Shown: positions 11,278 to 21,521 of the stretch, in pieces
How the letters are laid out: each line of letters begins with the position of its first letter
Position numbering within the stretch: the stretch's first letter is position 1
NCBI GenBank assembly: GCA_020747065.1
Contig: JAGMVK010000003.1
Span: 310,001 to 374,000, forward strand
DNA length: 64,000 nucleotides
Direction of reading: 5' to 3'
DNA from: Cadophora sp. MPI-SDFR-AT-0126
Taxonomy: Eukaryota > Ascomycota > Leotiomycetes > Helotiales > Ploettnerulaceae
The notes under the pieces: model-generated
The model's input: the letters and a program-made list of their open reading frames with translations, nothing else
Told to the model about the DNA's origin: nothing
Database searches by the model: none
Program-made: the position numbers and the translations under genes

Positions 11278-12487
11278 GAATCATAGATTCTAAAACAATC
11301 TTGCGCTGTGTGCCGGAGGTGGCAGTGAAAGAGGGTTTGATTGCCATACATTTCAACCTAGGTTCTATCTTGGGAATAGACTTGGCGTTTATCCCCTACC
11401 ATTGTTCCTTTCCCTCGTTCTGTAGAAGGTGAGACACTCCAGTGGTAAAACGAGTCTTCACCAGGAACTGACGAGCGGCATAGGCTCGAATTACTCAACA
11501 GCCTTAATACAGCTGGCCGTGCCCATCTCACGGATTGCCATGAGTCGCTTTCGCCTCTGTACCGGCCGAAAGGGATGAGGCAATTTGGTATGGGTATTGA
11601 GGAGGGAGATGGTTTTTCACAGCGGCATAAGGGCGGCTATCTTGAAAAGTAGCTTGCGTTCTGATATCTAAACGATGAATGACACTACTCCTTTCTGGAC
11701 CTTCTATTATTGTTTCCATTCTCCCCAGTTGATCAAGCGATGCTTTGCTCGATACAGGTCTCAAGCTATCAGTCAGCGTCGCCTTCTTACAATCAGAAGT
11801 TCGGCAAAGGCAGTAATCATAATATATTGTACATTGAGGCTCTCTATTACTAATTTATACAGAGTTCTATCGAGTATAAAGCTAGAAGCTCGCATCTTGA
11901 AGATCACACATGCTATCGCAATTGCCACTCAACTCGGCGGGTGTCCCATCCTAATCGTGAAATGTTCTCGTAATATTTGGAAGACCGAGAAATAAAGCGA
12001 CTAACAGTTTACCATAGCACGATCACACTGCGGAGAAGTGAGCATCCATAGACAGAGCCATTTTGACGATGTGGTTTTCGTTTTTGTTGCTTATGTAAGA
12101 CTTCTCGCTTAATTCCCTGGTTTATTGACATCAACTACCCCCGCACTGCGACCTTACACAGTGGGTGCCAAATCTAACAGAGCCCAGTACTACTTGCCGT
12201 ACCCCAAAGACTTACTCATGACGGGCTTGTGTTTTTTGGTTAAGTAATTGAGAGGTGCTTTGTCGAAGTGAGCTGATAAAAGAGTAACTTTATCACTCAA
12301 TGGCATTGTTTTAAGCTGTGATGTGAATCACGTCAATGAATTCGCTTGGCGTCTCTCTGGCGTCCGACCACTTCTCTGCGAAAAAAAAAAAAAAAAAAAA
12401 AAGCTCATCGAACTTTCAAATTCTCGAGACACTGCTAAGTTTCAATCCATCTCTCAACACAGTCATTTGAAACAACAGCCCTACACA
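11278..12487. other. intergenic with a 22-bp poly-A tract
   Basis: No supportable gene. A homopolymer of 22 A occupies 12381-12402 in the leader of the next gene, about 85 bases before its ATG. Such A-tracts disfavour nucleosomes, so it may mark the core promoter, which is inference. Confidence 0.5.
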
Positions 12488-13066
12488 ATGAGAAGTCCTC
12501 CACCAGGTAGCGGCCCATCGGCTGCGCGATCACCTACTGTTCTGGAAGATACCAAAGTTGCCAAACCCCAGCCCATGTCAAAGATGTCTGCGATCGCAAG
12601 AGCTAAGGCAAAGCGCGCGAAGTTCCTGGCTTCAGGCATGGATTACAGCAGCCTTTCTACCAATACCACCAACAGCTCGGATACAATCGCCTGTCCCGAT
12701 CCTGGATCGAGCAGTCCTCACGAGGAAGTCGGATCGGTTGCCCAGTCTGCTGGTCTTTCCGTATTCAATCAGTCAAACACTACACAAGCACCTACCTCCA
12801 CTTCTCACGAGACTAGTGCCTGCGAAGATGATACGGAATATGCTTATGGAGATCAAAGAGGTGGTTACAGTGGTAGTTACAATGACTACGTTGAAGAAGA
12901 TGATGATGATGATGGTGTTGCGAAGAGTGAGGCTGCATTCTTGGCTTCTTCTCGACGGAAGATGGTTGCAGCTTTAAAAGGCTATGATGTTGTCGATGAT
13001 GATGATAGCGATGAGAATGGAGAACAGGAGAGCTCGTACTTCAGCAAGTATAATAACGAGCATTAG
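12488..13066 (+). CDS. disordered acidic protein, paralog of the gene at 10621
   Basis: 192 residues from ATG 12488 to TAG 13064-13066. The N-terminus is Pro/Ser-rich and is followed by the shared RAKAKRAKFLASGMDYS element. The middle is Ser/Thr-rich, and the C-terminal third is acidic with two Asp runs and aromatic residues, ending in a His like the paralog. After the TAG the same frame stays open for 42 more codons, mostly acidic, so a longer original protein or splicing into the next frame cannot be excluded. A weak donor GTATAA (13048) could join in phase to an acceptor at 13215, linking it to the gene at 13268. Confidence 0.6.
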   Translation: MRSPPPGSGPSAARSPTVLEDTKVAKPQPMSKMSAIARAKAKRAKFLASGMDYSSLSTNTTNSSDTIACPDPGSSSPHEEVGSVAQSAGLSVFNQSNTTQAPTSTSHETSACEDDTEYAYGDQRGGYSGSYNDYVEEDDDDDGVAKSEAAFLASSRRKMVAALKGYDVVDDDDSDENGEQESSYFSKYNNEH

Positions 13067-13267
13067 GAAGAGTGCGATAAAGAAGAAGAAAGATTCAGTC
13101 TTGAAATCGAAGACGATGGTGAGTATTACATCACATTCCGATATCTTACTGTTCAAATTATGGCTAGTAAGTGTCTCTCAATATAGTGCAAGTCTACCAT
13201 TACATCTACCGACAGGTATCCATTGAAATCCACCATTCGCGGTCATACTCCCAAAACGATGACGACA

Positions 13268-13549
13268 ATGGCGACGAAGAAAAAGAAAATGGGAAAAGAT
13301 GCTCCGTCTAATCGCTCATACCCCAAGAAGAGATCTGCTTCCACCCTCGACGAAGACTCAAGCGATGACTATCTGAAAAGAGCCAAGGCGAAATTGAGTG
13401 GTGCAAATAATTTCAAGCTACACACTGCTATGCCTCAAAATGAGGCTGGCACAGCTTCTGAACAGAAGAGCAAGACGCTTAGCGATGAGAAGAAGACTGG
13501 TGTTGATGAAGAAGATCCGTGGGCTTGGATCAAGAATTTTAAGAGATGA
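13268..13549 (+). CDS. small charged protein or 3' exon of the preceding gene
   Basis: 93 residues from ATG 13268 (another in-frame ATG is at 13259). It starts with a Lys run (MATKKKKMG), continues with a basic and then acidic stretch containing DDYLKRAKAKLSG, reminiscent of the RAKA element of its neighbours, and ends in DPWAWIKNFKR. Composition and the neat stop suggest real coding sequence. Whether it is a separate gene or the last exon of the gene at 12488 cannot be settled from sequence alone. Confidence 0.45.
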   Translation: MATKKKKMGKDAPSNRSYPKKRSASTLDEDSSDDYLKRAKAKLSGANNFKLHTAMPQNEAGTASEQKSKTLSDEKKTGVDEEDPWAWIKNFKR

Positions 13550-14188
13550 ACAAGGTCTACAGAAGGGATTACTTGCTGTGGTTCGCGCGAAGGAATCTCT
13601 TTGTGGACTAAGATCTGAGGGTTCTCTTCTTTCTCAGTGGAGATCTGCACCTTGCGCTATACTTTGCGCTACATTTTAGGCGAGAGAGGCAGATTGACAA
13701 TAGTTTGCCATATCTCAAAGACACCTGCCTCGTACATTGGATATGCATGGACTACGAATTCGACTGCTTGGACATCCTCTTCAATGCTTACAAATTGATA
13801 TTCTTTCCCACCATACTTCGAGACGAAAGTGAATGTAGGAAACATTCAAATTACCGCGTGACACCTTGGCAGCGCTAAGATATTCACCTGATGTTAGTGA
13901 ATTTTTGTATTGATTCGGAAAACCGCCACTCGCTTCGTCAGCATCACCTCGGACATCTTAAGTCAACTCAATCTTAACACGAAAATTTACATTCTTGCTC
14001 CCACTTTGACAACGCTACCCAAAGCTTGGCAGCTATCATTGATGCACCGAGTCTTTTGCAACCAGTTGCGCATAATTCTACCAGCACTACCAATACTTGC
14101 AAGATACAGAAACCACTTTCAGCGCCATTTCCAGACCCCACCACACTTCAATTCTCCTATCCGAACTCCTCAATCAAGACAGTCAGCC
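13550..14188. other. intergenic, no gene seen
   Basis: Nothing supportable. From 14000 the sequence becomes a CA/CT-rich leader before a possible small gene. Confidence 0.4.
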
Positions 14189-14470
14189 ATGAATCGAGAG
14201 AACGACACCGTAGTGAGACACCAGTCTGGTGATGGTAACATTCAGGGCGAAGTCAGCATGGCCGTCACGTAAGACAAGAATACCAAGAAGCAGAAGAACC
14301 GACACAATAAGGAAGGGGCAGCAAAGATGGTCTACAATGAGCTGTGCACAGGATACGGAAAAGAGGTTGCGCTACAGTTCTCGTACGAGGATATCAATGA
14401 TTATCATCTCCAAGGGCAACCTTTCCCCACTAGTCGCGTCCCGGACCGATCAGCTGGAGTGACTGAATAA
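14189..14470 (+). CDS. possible two-exon small protein
   Basis: ATG 14189 starts a frame that ends after 28 codons. Removing a 39-bp GTAACA...TAAG segment (14235..14273) restores a phase-matched frame to TAA at 14468, giving 80 residues: a basic Lys/Arg/Asn-rich N-terminal part and then a Tyr/Asp/Gln-rich part. The intron would be unusually short. No family is recognised. It lies in the same run of small charged genes. Confidence 0.3.
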
Positions 14471-15484
14471 GCTAGAAAAATGCAAAACTCAACACTGGGC
14501 CCATGGATATGTTATACCCCTTAAAGCTAGAACACTTTTCAGACTGAAATGCAGTACAACAGAGAACCGACTCGCCTAATCCACCTATATCAACTAACGA
14601 TTGGGCAAAAGTTTTGCTATATGCAGGAGAGCTTTCAAATATGAGCATATGGAAGAAGCTTGATATATTGCCGTGAGGGCTCGAAGAGGTCATATTCCTG
14701 TCACGCCGTCTTAAAAGCGGTGTCAGATGCGCCAACCGGTGTGATCGAAGTCCCGAAAATGATCCGGAGAAATGCTAACCAAAGATATCTGTTAATTGCA
14801 CGGCATGGCAGAAATATCAGCCAAGCGAGTGTACACACGCACGAATCATCCGTGACTACAAGAGACCTATCAAAAGATTGAGCACTATTGGAGACAGATT
14901 GAGTAGCTCTCCATTAACAGTGTAATTATGAAGCAAGCTCATTTATACATGATGTGAAACTTATTGTGTCTCTTTTATGACAGTAACAAAGTCCCGTGAC
15001 CATCCTTCAGCTTTGTTTACATTCAACGTCAACAAAACATGCCTTTGAAGCTGGAGAAGCTTCCTTAGTCTTCCCCCGATGATAACGGGAAGGAACTTAT
15101 AACAATCACCAAGCTAACCGGTTACTTTCCTTCCTCACTTAGACGCTTAGGATCACCAAAATTAGTGAATGCAGACTGGTCTCGTAGAACGTGCCTAATG
15201 TTGAGTCGGTGCCAAGCCCCATCTCCAAGCGAGACTAGCGCCTTTACATCGCGCCCTTTACAGCCTTACCTCCGCACAACATCAAGATCCTCTTCATTAT
15301 TGGCCTCGATCTCGACATAGGCCTGGACAAGATCGAATCATCTAAGTCTCGCAATCAATTCACACGTTTGCCACAACTTCCTTCCCTTCATTACAATACT
15401 CGATCTTGTCTTCCAAACACGGGAAACCCTCTTGATCTCCCAGCATCCAAAATCACAACAGCGCGTCAGAGATCGACTCAAAAA
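14471..15484. other. intergenic, likely CC3 promoter
   Basis: No gene seen. The last 150 bases are C/T-rich, consistent with a leader before CC3. Confidence 0.4.
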
Positions 15485-18400
15485 ATGGCGTCAGATACCA
15501 ACAATAGCAAGGCAAGCAACGAAATCAGTCTGAAACAACTAACTAGCATGGCCAAGGACGCCAGAAGAAGAATCAATGCCTGGAAACAGCTTGGAGACGA
15601 GGAAAGCATCGATCCGAAGGATCTTCGCATCGTCGCAGACTACGAAAAACAGAAAAATGCTGCTGAGATCATGTCTGCCAGTGCAGCTCCTACCAATTGC
15701 TCTACTTCTAAGCTGACAGTCCCGGGTGTCAAAATCATTGGATCAGATCAAATGGAAATAGATCTTTCCAACAAGGCTGGCACAGTTCCCACGACCACCG
15801 CTGCTTCTACGAATTTGAACCGAGCAGCTGTTCAGAATCTGCAACCACCACAACTATCCATCTCCGCTCCCTCTGCACCTGCTCAGGACCCGAGAACGGC
15901 CTTTACTTTCACTTTTGATCCCTCTCAGCCTAAAAATGCTGAACAACCAACTCAGAATGCAGCTGTATCTTCCAATGAGCCTACTGTTGGCACCTCTTCG
16001 ACTGGAATATCCAATGTTGGCGGAACGACTGAATCTGAGAGATCGAAACAAGGAGAATTCCTCCAGAATGTCGCCCAGGAGAATGCAGCCAGTGGAGTTG
16101 CCGGACCTTTCTCTGGGCCTTTCAGTGGAAATCAAACAGTCGCTAACTCTGAGGCTCCTGCGACCTCAAGAACATTTGGATCATCAACGGCAATTGCTGA
16201 GAAGAAGCGTGGGAAATTGACAATTCACCAATTTGGAAAGGACGTAAATCCATTCGGCAAGACGGCCCCTGGGTTTGGTCTATCTACTGGACCTTCGAAC
16301 ACAAGCATGTCGTCAAGCATGTCTTCTTCACAGGTCCTTGGGAGTGCACCTCGACAGAGCAACCCTGTCGCTTCATCGGACCTCGATTATTCTCGAGGAA
16401 AGCATCCATTCTCTACTGCACCTCTTGCTCCAGCTCCATCAACTGGCTCAATTAACGCTGAACCTACTACTAAATCTCAAGGGAATAAGCTAGGAGTCAT
16501 CCCATTCTCTTTAGCACCTATGGCTCAAACTCAATCAACTGGCTCAATTGCCGCTGCGCCCGTTACTACATCTGAAGGAAATAAATGGGGAATCATTCCA
16601 TTCTCTTTCGCACCTGTGGCTCAAACTCAAGTATTCGATACATCTAGCGCTGCCGCTGTTACGCTGCCCCAAGCCAACAATCCTCTTTCTTCCAAACCTG
16701 TGCTTCTACCTCAGACAACGGACCAGAGTATATTTGCGCCTGTTACCGCATCAAAAGGGAGCAACACACTTTCTTCTGCACCGATGCTTCAAATGCAGGC
16801 AACGGGATCATCTATTAACGCATCTGCTCCATCATCCCAGGGCGGCGTCAAATTGTTCTCTATTCCATCTACAAACCCCCCTACAGCAGGTAATCCGGTT
16901 ACATCATCCGAACCTCTTCCTACAAGCCTCCCAACTGCACCTGTTGGCGTAAATCCCTTCCTTCCCGCCGCACCGGCATTATCCAGTGCACCAACTGGCT
17001 TCACGGTAAGTAAATGAAAATTATAATGTCCAAGGCTTGTTCTAATATAGTCTAGTCCTCTTCAAGATGTGTGTCTCCGGGCAAGAACAACCGATCAAAT
17101 CGTTTTGGAATCAACAGTCTGAAAGTACCTTTTACCAATACGGGTAGCTCATTTGCTCCTTCGATTGGAAATCTTGCAACCCAGGATCCGCCATTCATAC
17201 CCTTTTTTGGGAATACGGTGGGGTCGAATCCTCCTACTCAGACTGGCAATTTGCCAAATTTCTTTCAAGGCAGGACATCTACCACATTCGGGCAGGACAC
17301 AAATGCATTCAAACCAAGCTCTGACGCTTGGCCCTTTCAACCATCAAACACAATCAATACTGCATCTCTCCCTCTGCCTCCACCATTTTCTGTGCAGCCA
17401 AGCCCTTTGGATAACACCATTACCACCTCATCACTAGCTGTTGACACGACTATGGGAGATGCACCAGATGTCATTGCGGGTGTCACACCGTTGTCGAATA
17501 TCTTCCCGGCTCCCACTGTTAACCCGACAGTATCGAACCTCTTCCAACCAGCATCGGCCCCAACCACCTCTGCTTTTGGTGATTTCTCTACCAATTCCGT
17601 CCCCGGCGTCTCAACCGTGCAGTCGATTGACACATCGATGGAAGGTGTTGAAGAAACGGCTCCGGCAATTCCTGAAACTGCATCCATCAAGCATCCTGCA
17701 GAGTCTCAACCCGATTCTGTAATGACGGATGAGCCTGCCCCAGATGTACAATTTCCTGCTCAATGTGAGCAAAGTGCGGTCACTGGAACAGATACAATGA
17801 TGGATGAGGCTCCCGTGCCAGCCGCTTCTCCGCAGCCAGTGAGCACATCCCCTCCGATGCAGATCTCCAGATTGGTCGACCCTGCCACAGTCGTACTAGA
17901 TGTAGAGACCGCATCAGAGCAGAATAAACCAGAGCAGATCGAGTCACAAATTGGTCAAATGGAGCAAGATGTTACTCCATCCGAGGAAGATGGCACTGCG
18001 TGTGAGCCGGAACCTGCAGCAGATACCTCGTTGATCGGCAATGGTGGTCATCTTGACCAAAGCGAAGTTACGGCAGCGGAAGAAGTCAGCGATGACTCTT
18101 TGAAAGGTGGAGATGTCTTGCCTGTGGAGCTGCCCGAGCCCCACGTCCCCTCAAAGGTCGTCGAAGAGCCTGCACTTCCAGTCGTGGCGCCTGGAGCAGA
18201 ATGGCGCAACAGCTCACCACTGTTGCGTGGACAAATCAAGGTCCTCCGAGAATCCGAAAGGGTCTTGGAGGGCCAGGTCCAGAGACTGAAGCTGCAGGTT
18301 GAGGAGCGAAAAGCAGAGATCAAGAATCTCATTGCTGATCACAGAGCCGATCGTAGGGACTTGGAAGTGGCCCAGAGGGTGGCGACCAGCTTGAGCCACG

Positions 18401-19926
18401 ATAAGACAGTTCTCGCCGAGCTCCGAGACTTGTGGAAAAGCAAGTAGCAGTCCACAGTTGGAGAGCTCATCGCAGAGAGAGAGACTCGTGCTGGGATGGT
18501 GGCAGAAGCGGAGAAAGCCTTCGCCAAAACCAAGGAGGCCTCGGAGAAAGCCCTCTTGGCGGAAAATGAGGACCTGAAGAAGCAAATTCAGGATCTTCAG
18601 CTCGAAATTTCCAAGATGCGAAGCGCGCAAGGTCAGGAGCAGCAGACGGCGGATGAGCAGAGAAAGCGACTCAGATACTTGGGAGAGTACCAGTATCAGT
18701 CAGACACGGCAATGAAGTCCTTGAGCCTACAGCGAGGTTTTGCTCGAGCCGACTATATGTTTGCTATTGAGGAAAACGATGTAGCTACTGCTGCAATTGC
18801 TTCAGGCCAACTTCAAACTATTGACTCCATCGCTGCAGAGTTGCATCGAGCTAGGAGATACGAAGAAGTCGATGGAAAGTCCCTATGGATCCCAGAGACA
18901 GTATACACCGCTACGCCTGTGGAGACATACGTCTTAGAAGAAAGTGACGAGCACATGATGGATGGTAGAGACGATTCGCTGACTTGGTCACACTTGGACT
19001 CGAAGACGATTCTGTACGTTCGCAAGAGATGGCCTATTTCTAGCGTCTTACCTTTTGATGCCCCATGCAAGTCAAGACCGTGCAGAGATCACGGTTGCAA
19101 CCACGGGGCTCCTCCAACTCTCAAGTCGGTCCTGGCCCAGAAGCCAGCTTTACCTGCTCAAGTACCATCCACTTCAAGTATCGCCGGAAATCCATCAAAC
19201 ACCATGCCACCTAGGGCAATTCCTAATCTGCCTGCAGCTCTCCCTCCGCCACCGATGACGGCAGCACTCTTGGCACCACCTCTTCAACCCACCAACCTAC
19301 TGCCAATTGTAATGCAAAATCCACCTACAACTCTTACTCTCGCACCGGTAACAGCAGCTACCTTGGTCCCAGCTGCCACGATTCAAGCACCAATTGTTTC
19401 TCAACCTACCGCAGGAGGAGCAAATCCATCTACGACCGCAGCACTACCAGCAATGATTCGAGTTCAACCCAAAGCCTGGTACAAAAGATCGCCTCCCCGA
19501 TGGGTATCCTTGGGCCTGACCCTACTTGGATTTTTTCTTGTGGTAGCCGGAGTCATGATGGAGCTGCCGAACTTCAACACCAGCAGTGTTGCTCCTCATG
19601 CTGCTCAAAACACTCTTATTTCATTGAACGACACCTGTGCATTCGTACCTCCAACGATCACGGCAGTATCCTGTGGTATAGAGCCTCCAACCGCGATTGC
19701 CACTACCCCGACACCAATCGAGACAGAGATTTTCACCGGCATAGATAGTGGAATCTCTCCAGAGGCTTCCGGTGGTGATCATGTGCCTTTTGAAGGCGAC
19801 GAGGTCTGGGAGGATGGGCCTGTTAGCCTTAATACTTTCAGCACAGAAATTCTGGCAGATACTATTGTCCTCGTCACCGCCGTGGTCGTGCCGGTCTCCA
19901 TTATGGTGTGCGCGTGTGGATGGTAA
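15485..19926 (+). CDS. CC3: FG-like repeats, coiled coil, two membrane segments; in-frame TAG
   Basis: Exon 1 is 15485..17005 and exon 2 starts at 17056; the 50-bp intron has GTAAGT and GTCTAG ends and fits phase 0. The frame then runs to 19926 except for one TAG at 18445-18447 (codon 971). Stopping there gives 970 residues; ignoring it gives about 1460. Residues 30-600 are Ser/Thr/Pro/Ala-rich with scattered FG, PFG, GFG and NPF motifs and degenerate ~30-residue repeats, resembling nucleoporin FG regions. An acidic region follows, then a coiled coil that spans the TAG without any change in character, then a Pro/Ala-rich stretch. Hydrophobic segments lie at about 1322-1344 and at the extreme C-terminus (about 1437-1462). 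The TAG is one C-to-T change from CAG and is itself followed by CAG. It may be a nonsense allele, a readthrough site or an error. Confidence 0.7.
16393..16860 (+). repeat. degenerate ~90-bp in-frame repeats in CC3
   Basis: Five or six diverged units encode a pattern of PFS(x)AP, a Gln/Thr/Ser stretch, TGSI(x)A and then a GNK or GxN step. The two clearest neighbours read GVIPFSLAPMAQTQSTGSI and GIIPFSFAPVAQTQ. Spacing is about 30-34 codons. Confidence 0.6.
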
Positions 19927-21521
19927 ATGTACTGGATGAATGGGTTTGGTGGTCATTGAAAGATTTGTGTTATGCTTTTGGTTGCAAAGACTAGGATACA
20001 GCTTTGCAGGGGAGAAAAGGCGTATACAAAGCTTCTTGACAGGCACGAAATACCAGTGGAGTATGGGTCGTCGATTGAGAGAACCAGTTGTGGATGTTTT
20101 CGAGAAGATGACGATCGCTTCGGCGGAAGTTTTACAAAAGGACCTCTTATGAATACTGAAAAATGGTACGAAACGCGTCTCGCAGGGTGTGAGAGATTGA
20201 GAATACTGGGACTCAGGAGGGATATGGCAAGCAGCAGGCTTTTGTTTTGTGGAGGATGGACGGATATCGGTAGGATGAGGGAGTGATGAGAAGGAAGAAT
20301 CAAGCGGAAATATTCTTGATTCTGTGGAGTATGGAAAAGGATGAGGTGGAAGAATCGCGTCACATGTCCGTGACATTGGGACAGAGTTGAGTGTAACTTT
20401 GGTGGTTAAGGCTGATCGGAGGTTCAGCAGGGGGAAAAGGCTAAGCTCATGGATTCTCATTGTATGAAGGTATTAGTTTGAGAGGGATGTGGGATGGTCT
20501 AAGGATATATGACAGGTCTTGCAGTCTGGGAGGGAGCGTGAGTGTGGCTTTGTTAGCTGGAATCAGAGTGATTCAGCTGGGGAGAAAGGCCAGACTCATG
20601 AATCTCTCGAAGCAAAGACGAAGGATCCGATGTGGAGGTCTAGGGAAGGAGGTAAGAAAAGGGCGGTCGTTGGCAAGGATGGGAACGTTGTTAAATTTTG
20701 TATGATCCAAGCCTGATCGGAGAGTTGTGCTAGTTGACGTTCTGCCTCATCGGCGACAGAACTCGTTGCTACTCTGTAGCTGTCATTTCTAGCAGCTTTG
20801 GCATGTCGCTCACAAAAAGGATTTGATCATCACCACCAGCCTTCTATTTGTTGGTGACATTAATGAGTGACCTCCTGATCATGTTCAATAAAGAGGCCTG
20901 AACTGTGGACGGCGCAGTTACCAAGGAGACATTACTCCGAATTGTCACGTTAAGATAAAAGTTTGGCATTCAAGAGACGTGTAGATTAGCTATATTGACC
21001 AAAATCAGTAAAGTAACCGTTTGAACCACCTCTGTTTTGATTTAGAAACCACGGCATTGACATTGAGGGATGGCAAGAAAGTGTACTTCGATACACTGCA
21101 CACGTGTATCCGCACAGAGCGAGGCTGAGGGTTGGGATTCACTTCTGCTACATTGATAATGTCAATGCTTATGGCAGCCTGACGACCTGTTCTGCTTGAA
21201 AGTGAAGTCCTTGTTTTGAAAGAGAACTTACCTCGCTTAACTTGTTAGCGCCAATTTCGATCTCGCGGGGATGAAAAACCACCTCCGTCGTGGACTTCCA
21301 TCCCTCCCCCACAAAATCTCGACACGAAATCAAGAGAGCTGCAACGTAACACAAACTTTCATCTTGAAAATACGAACGCTTTCGCTCTCGCTCGGAATCG
21401 CACATTCTTCTTCATATCACTGTCTTCATGCTCTCCCAAGTTCCTCACATTACCAATACCTACCTTCTACTTCGACAGTAGCTTCGACCTATCGAAATCT
21501 CGAACGAAGCGATACATCAAG
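19927..21521. other. intergenic, no gene seen
   Basis: Open frames here on both strands are short, lack splice context and resemble no family. The last 200 bases are C/T-rich leader sequence before CC4. Confidence 0.45.

Noticed and set aside
19621..20460. 279-residue minus-strand frame overlapping the CC3 3' end
   Set aside because: Overlaps the CC3 C-terminus, has low-complexity His/Ser/Pro composition and no family features.
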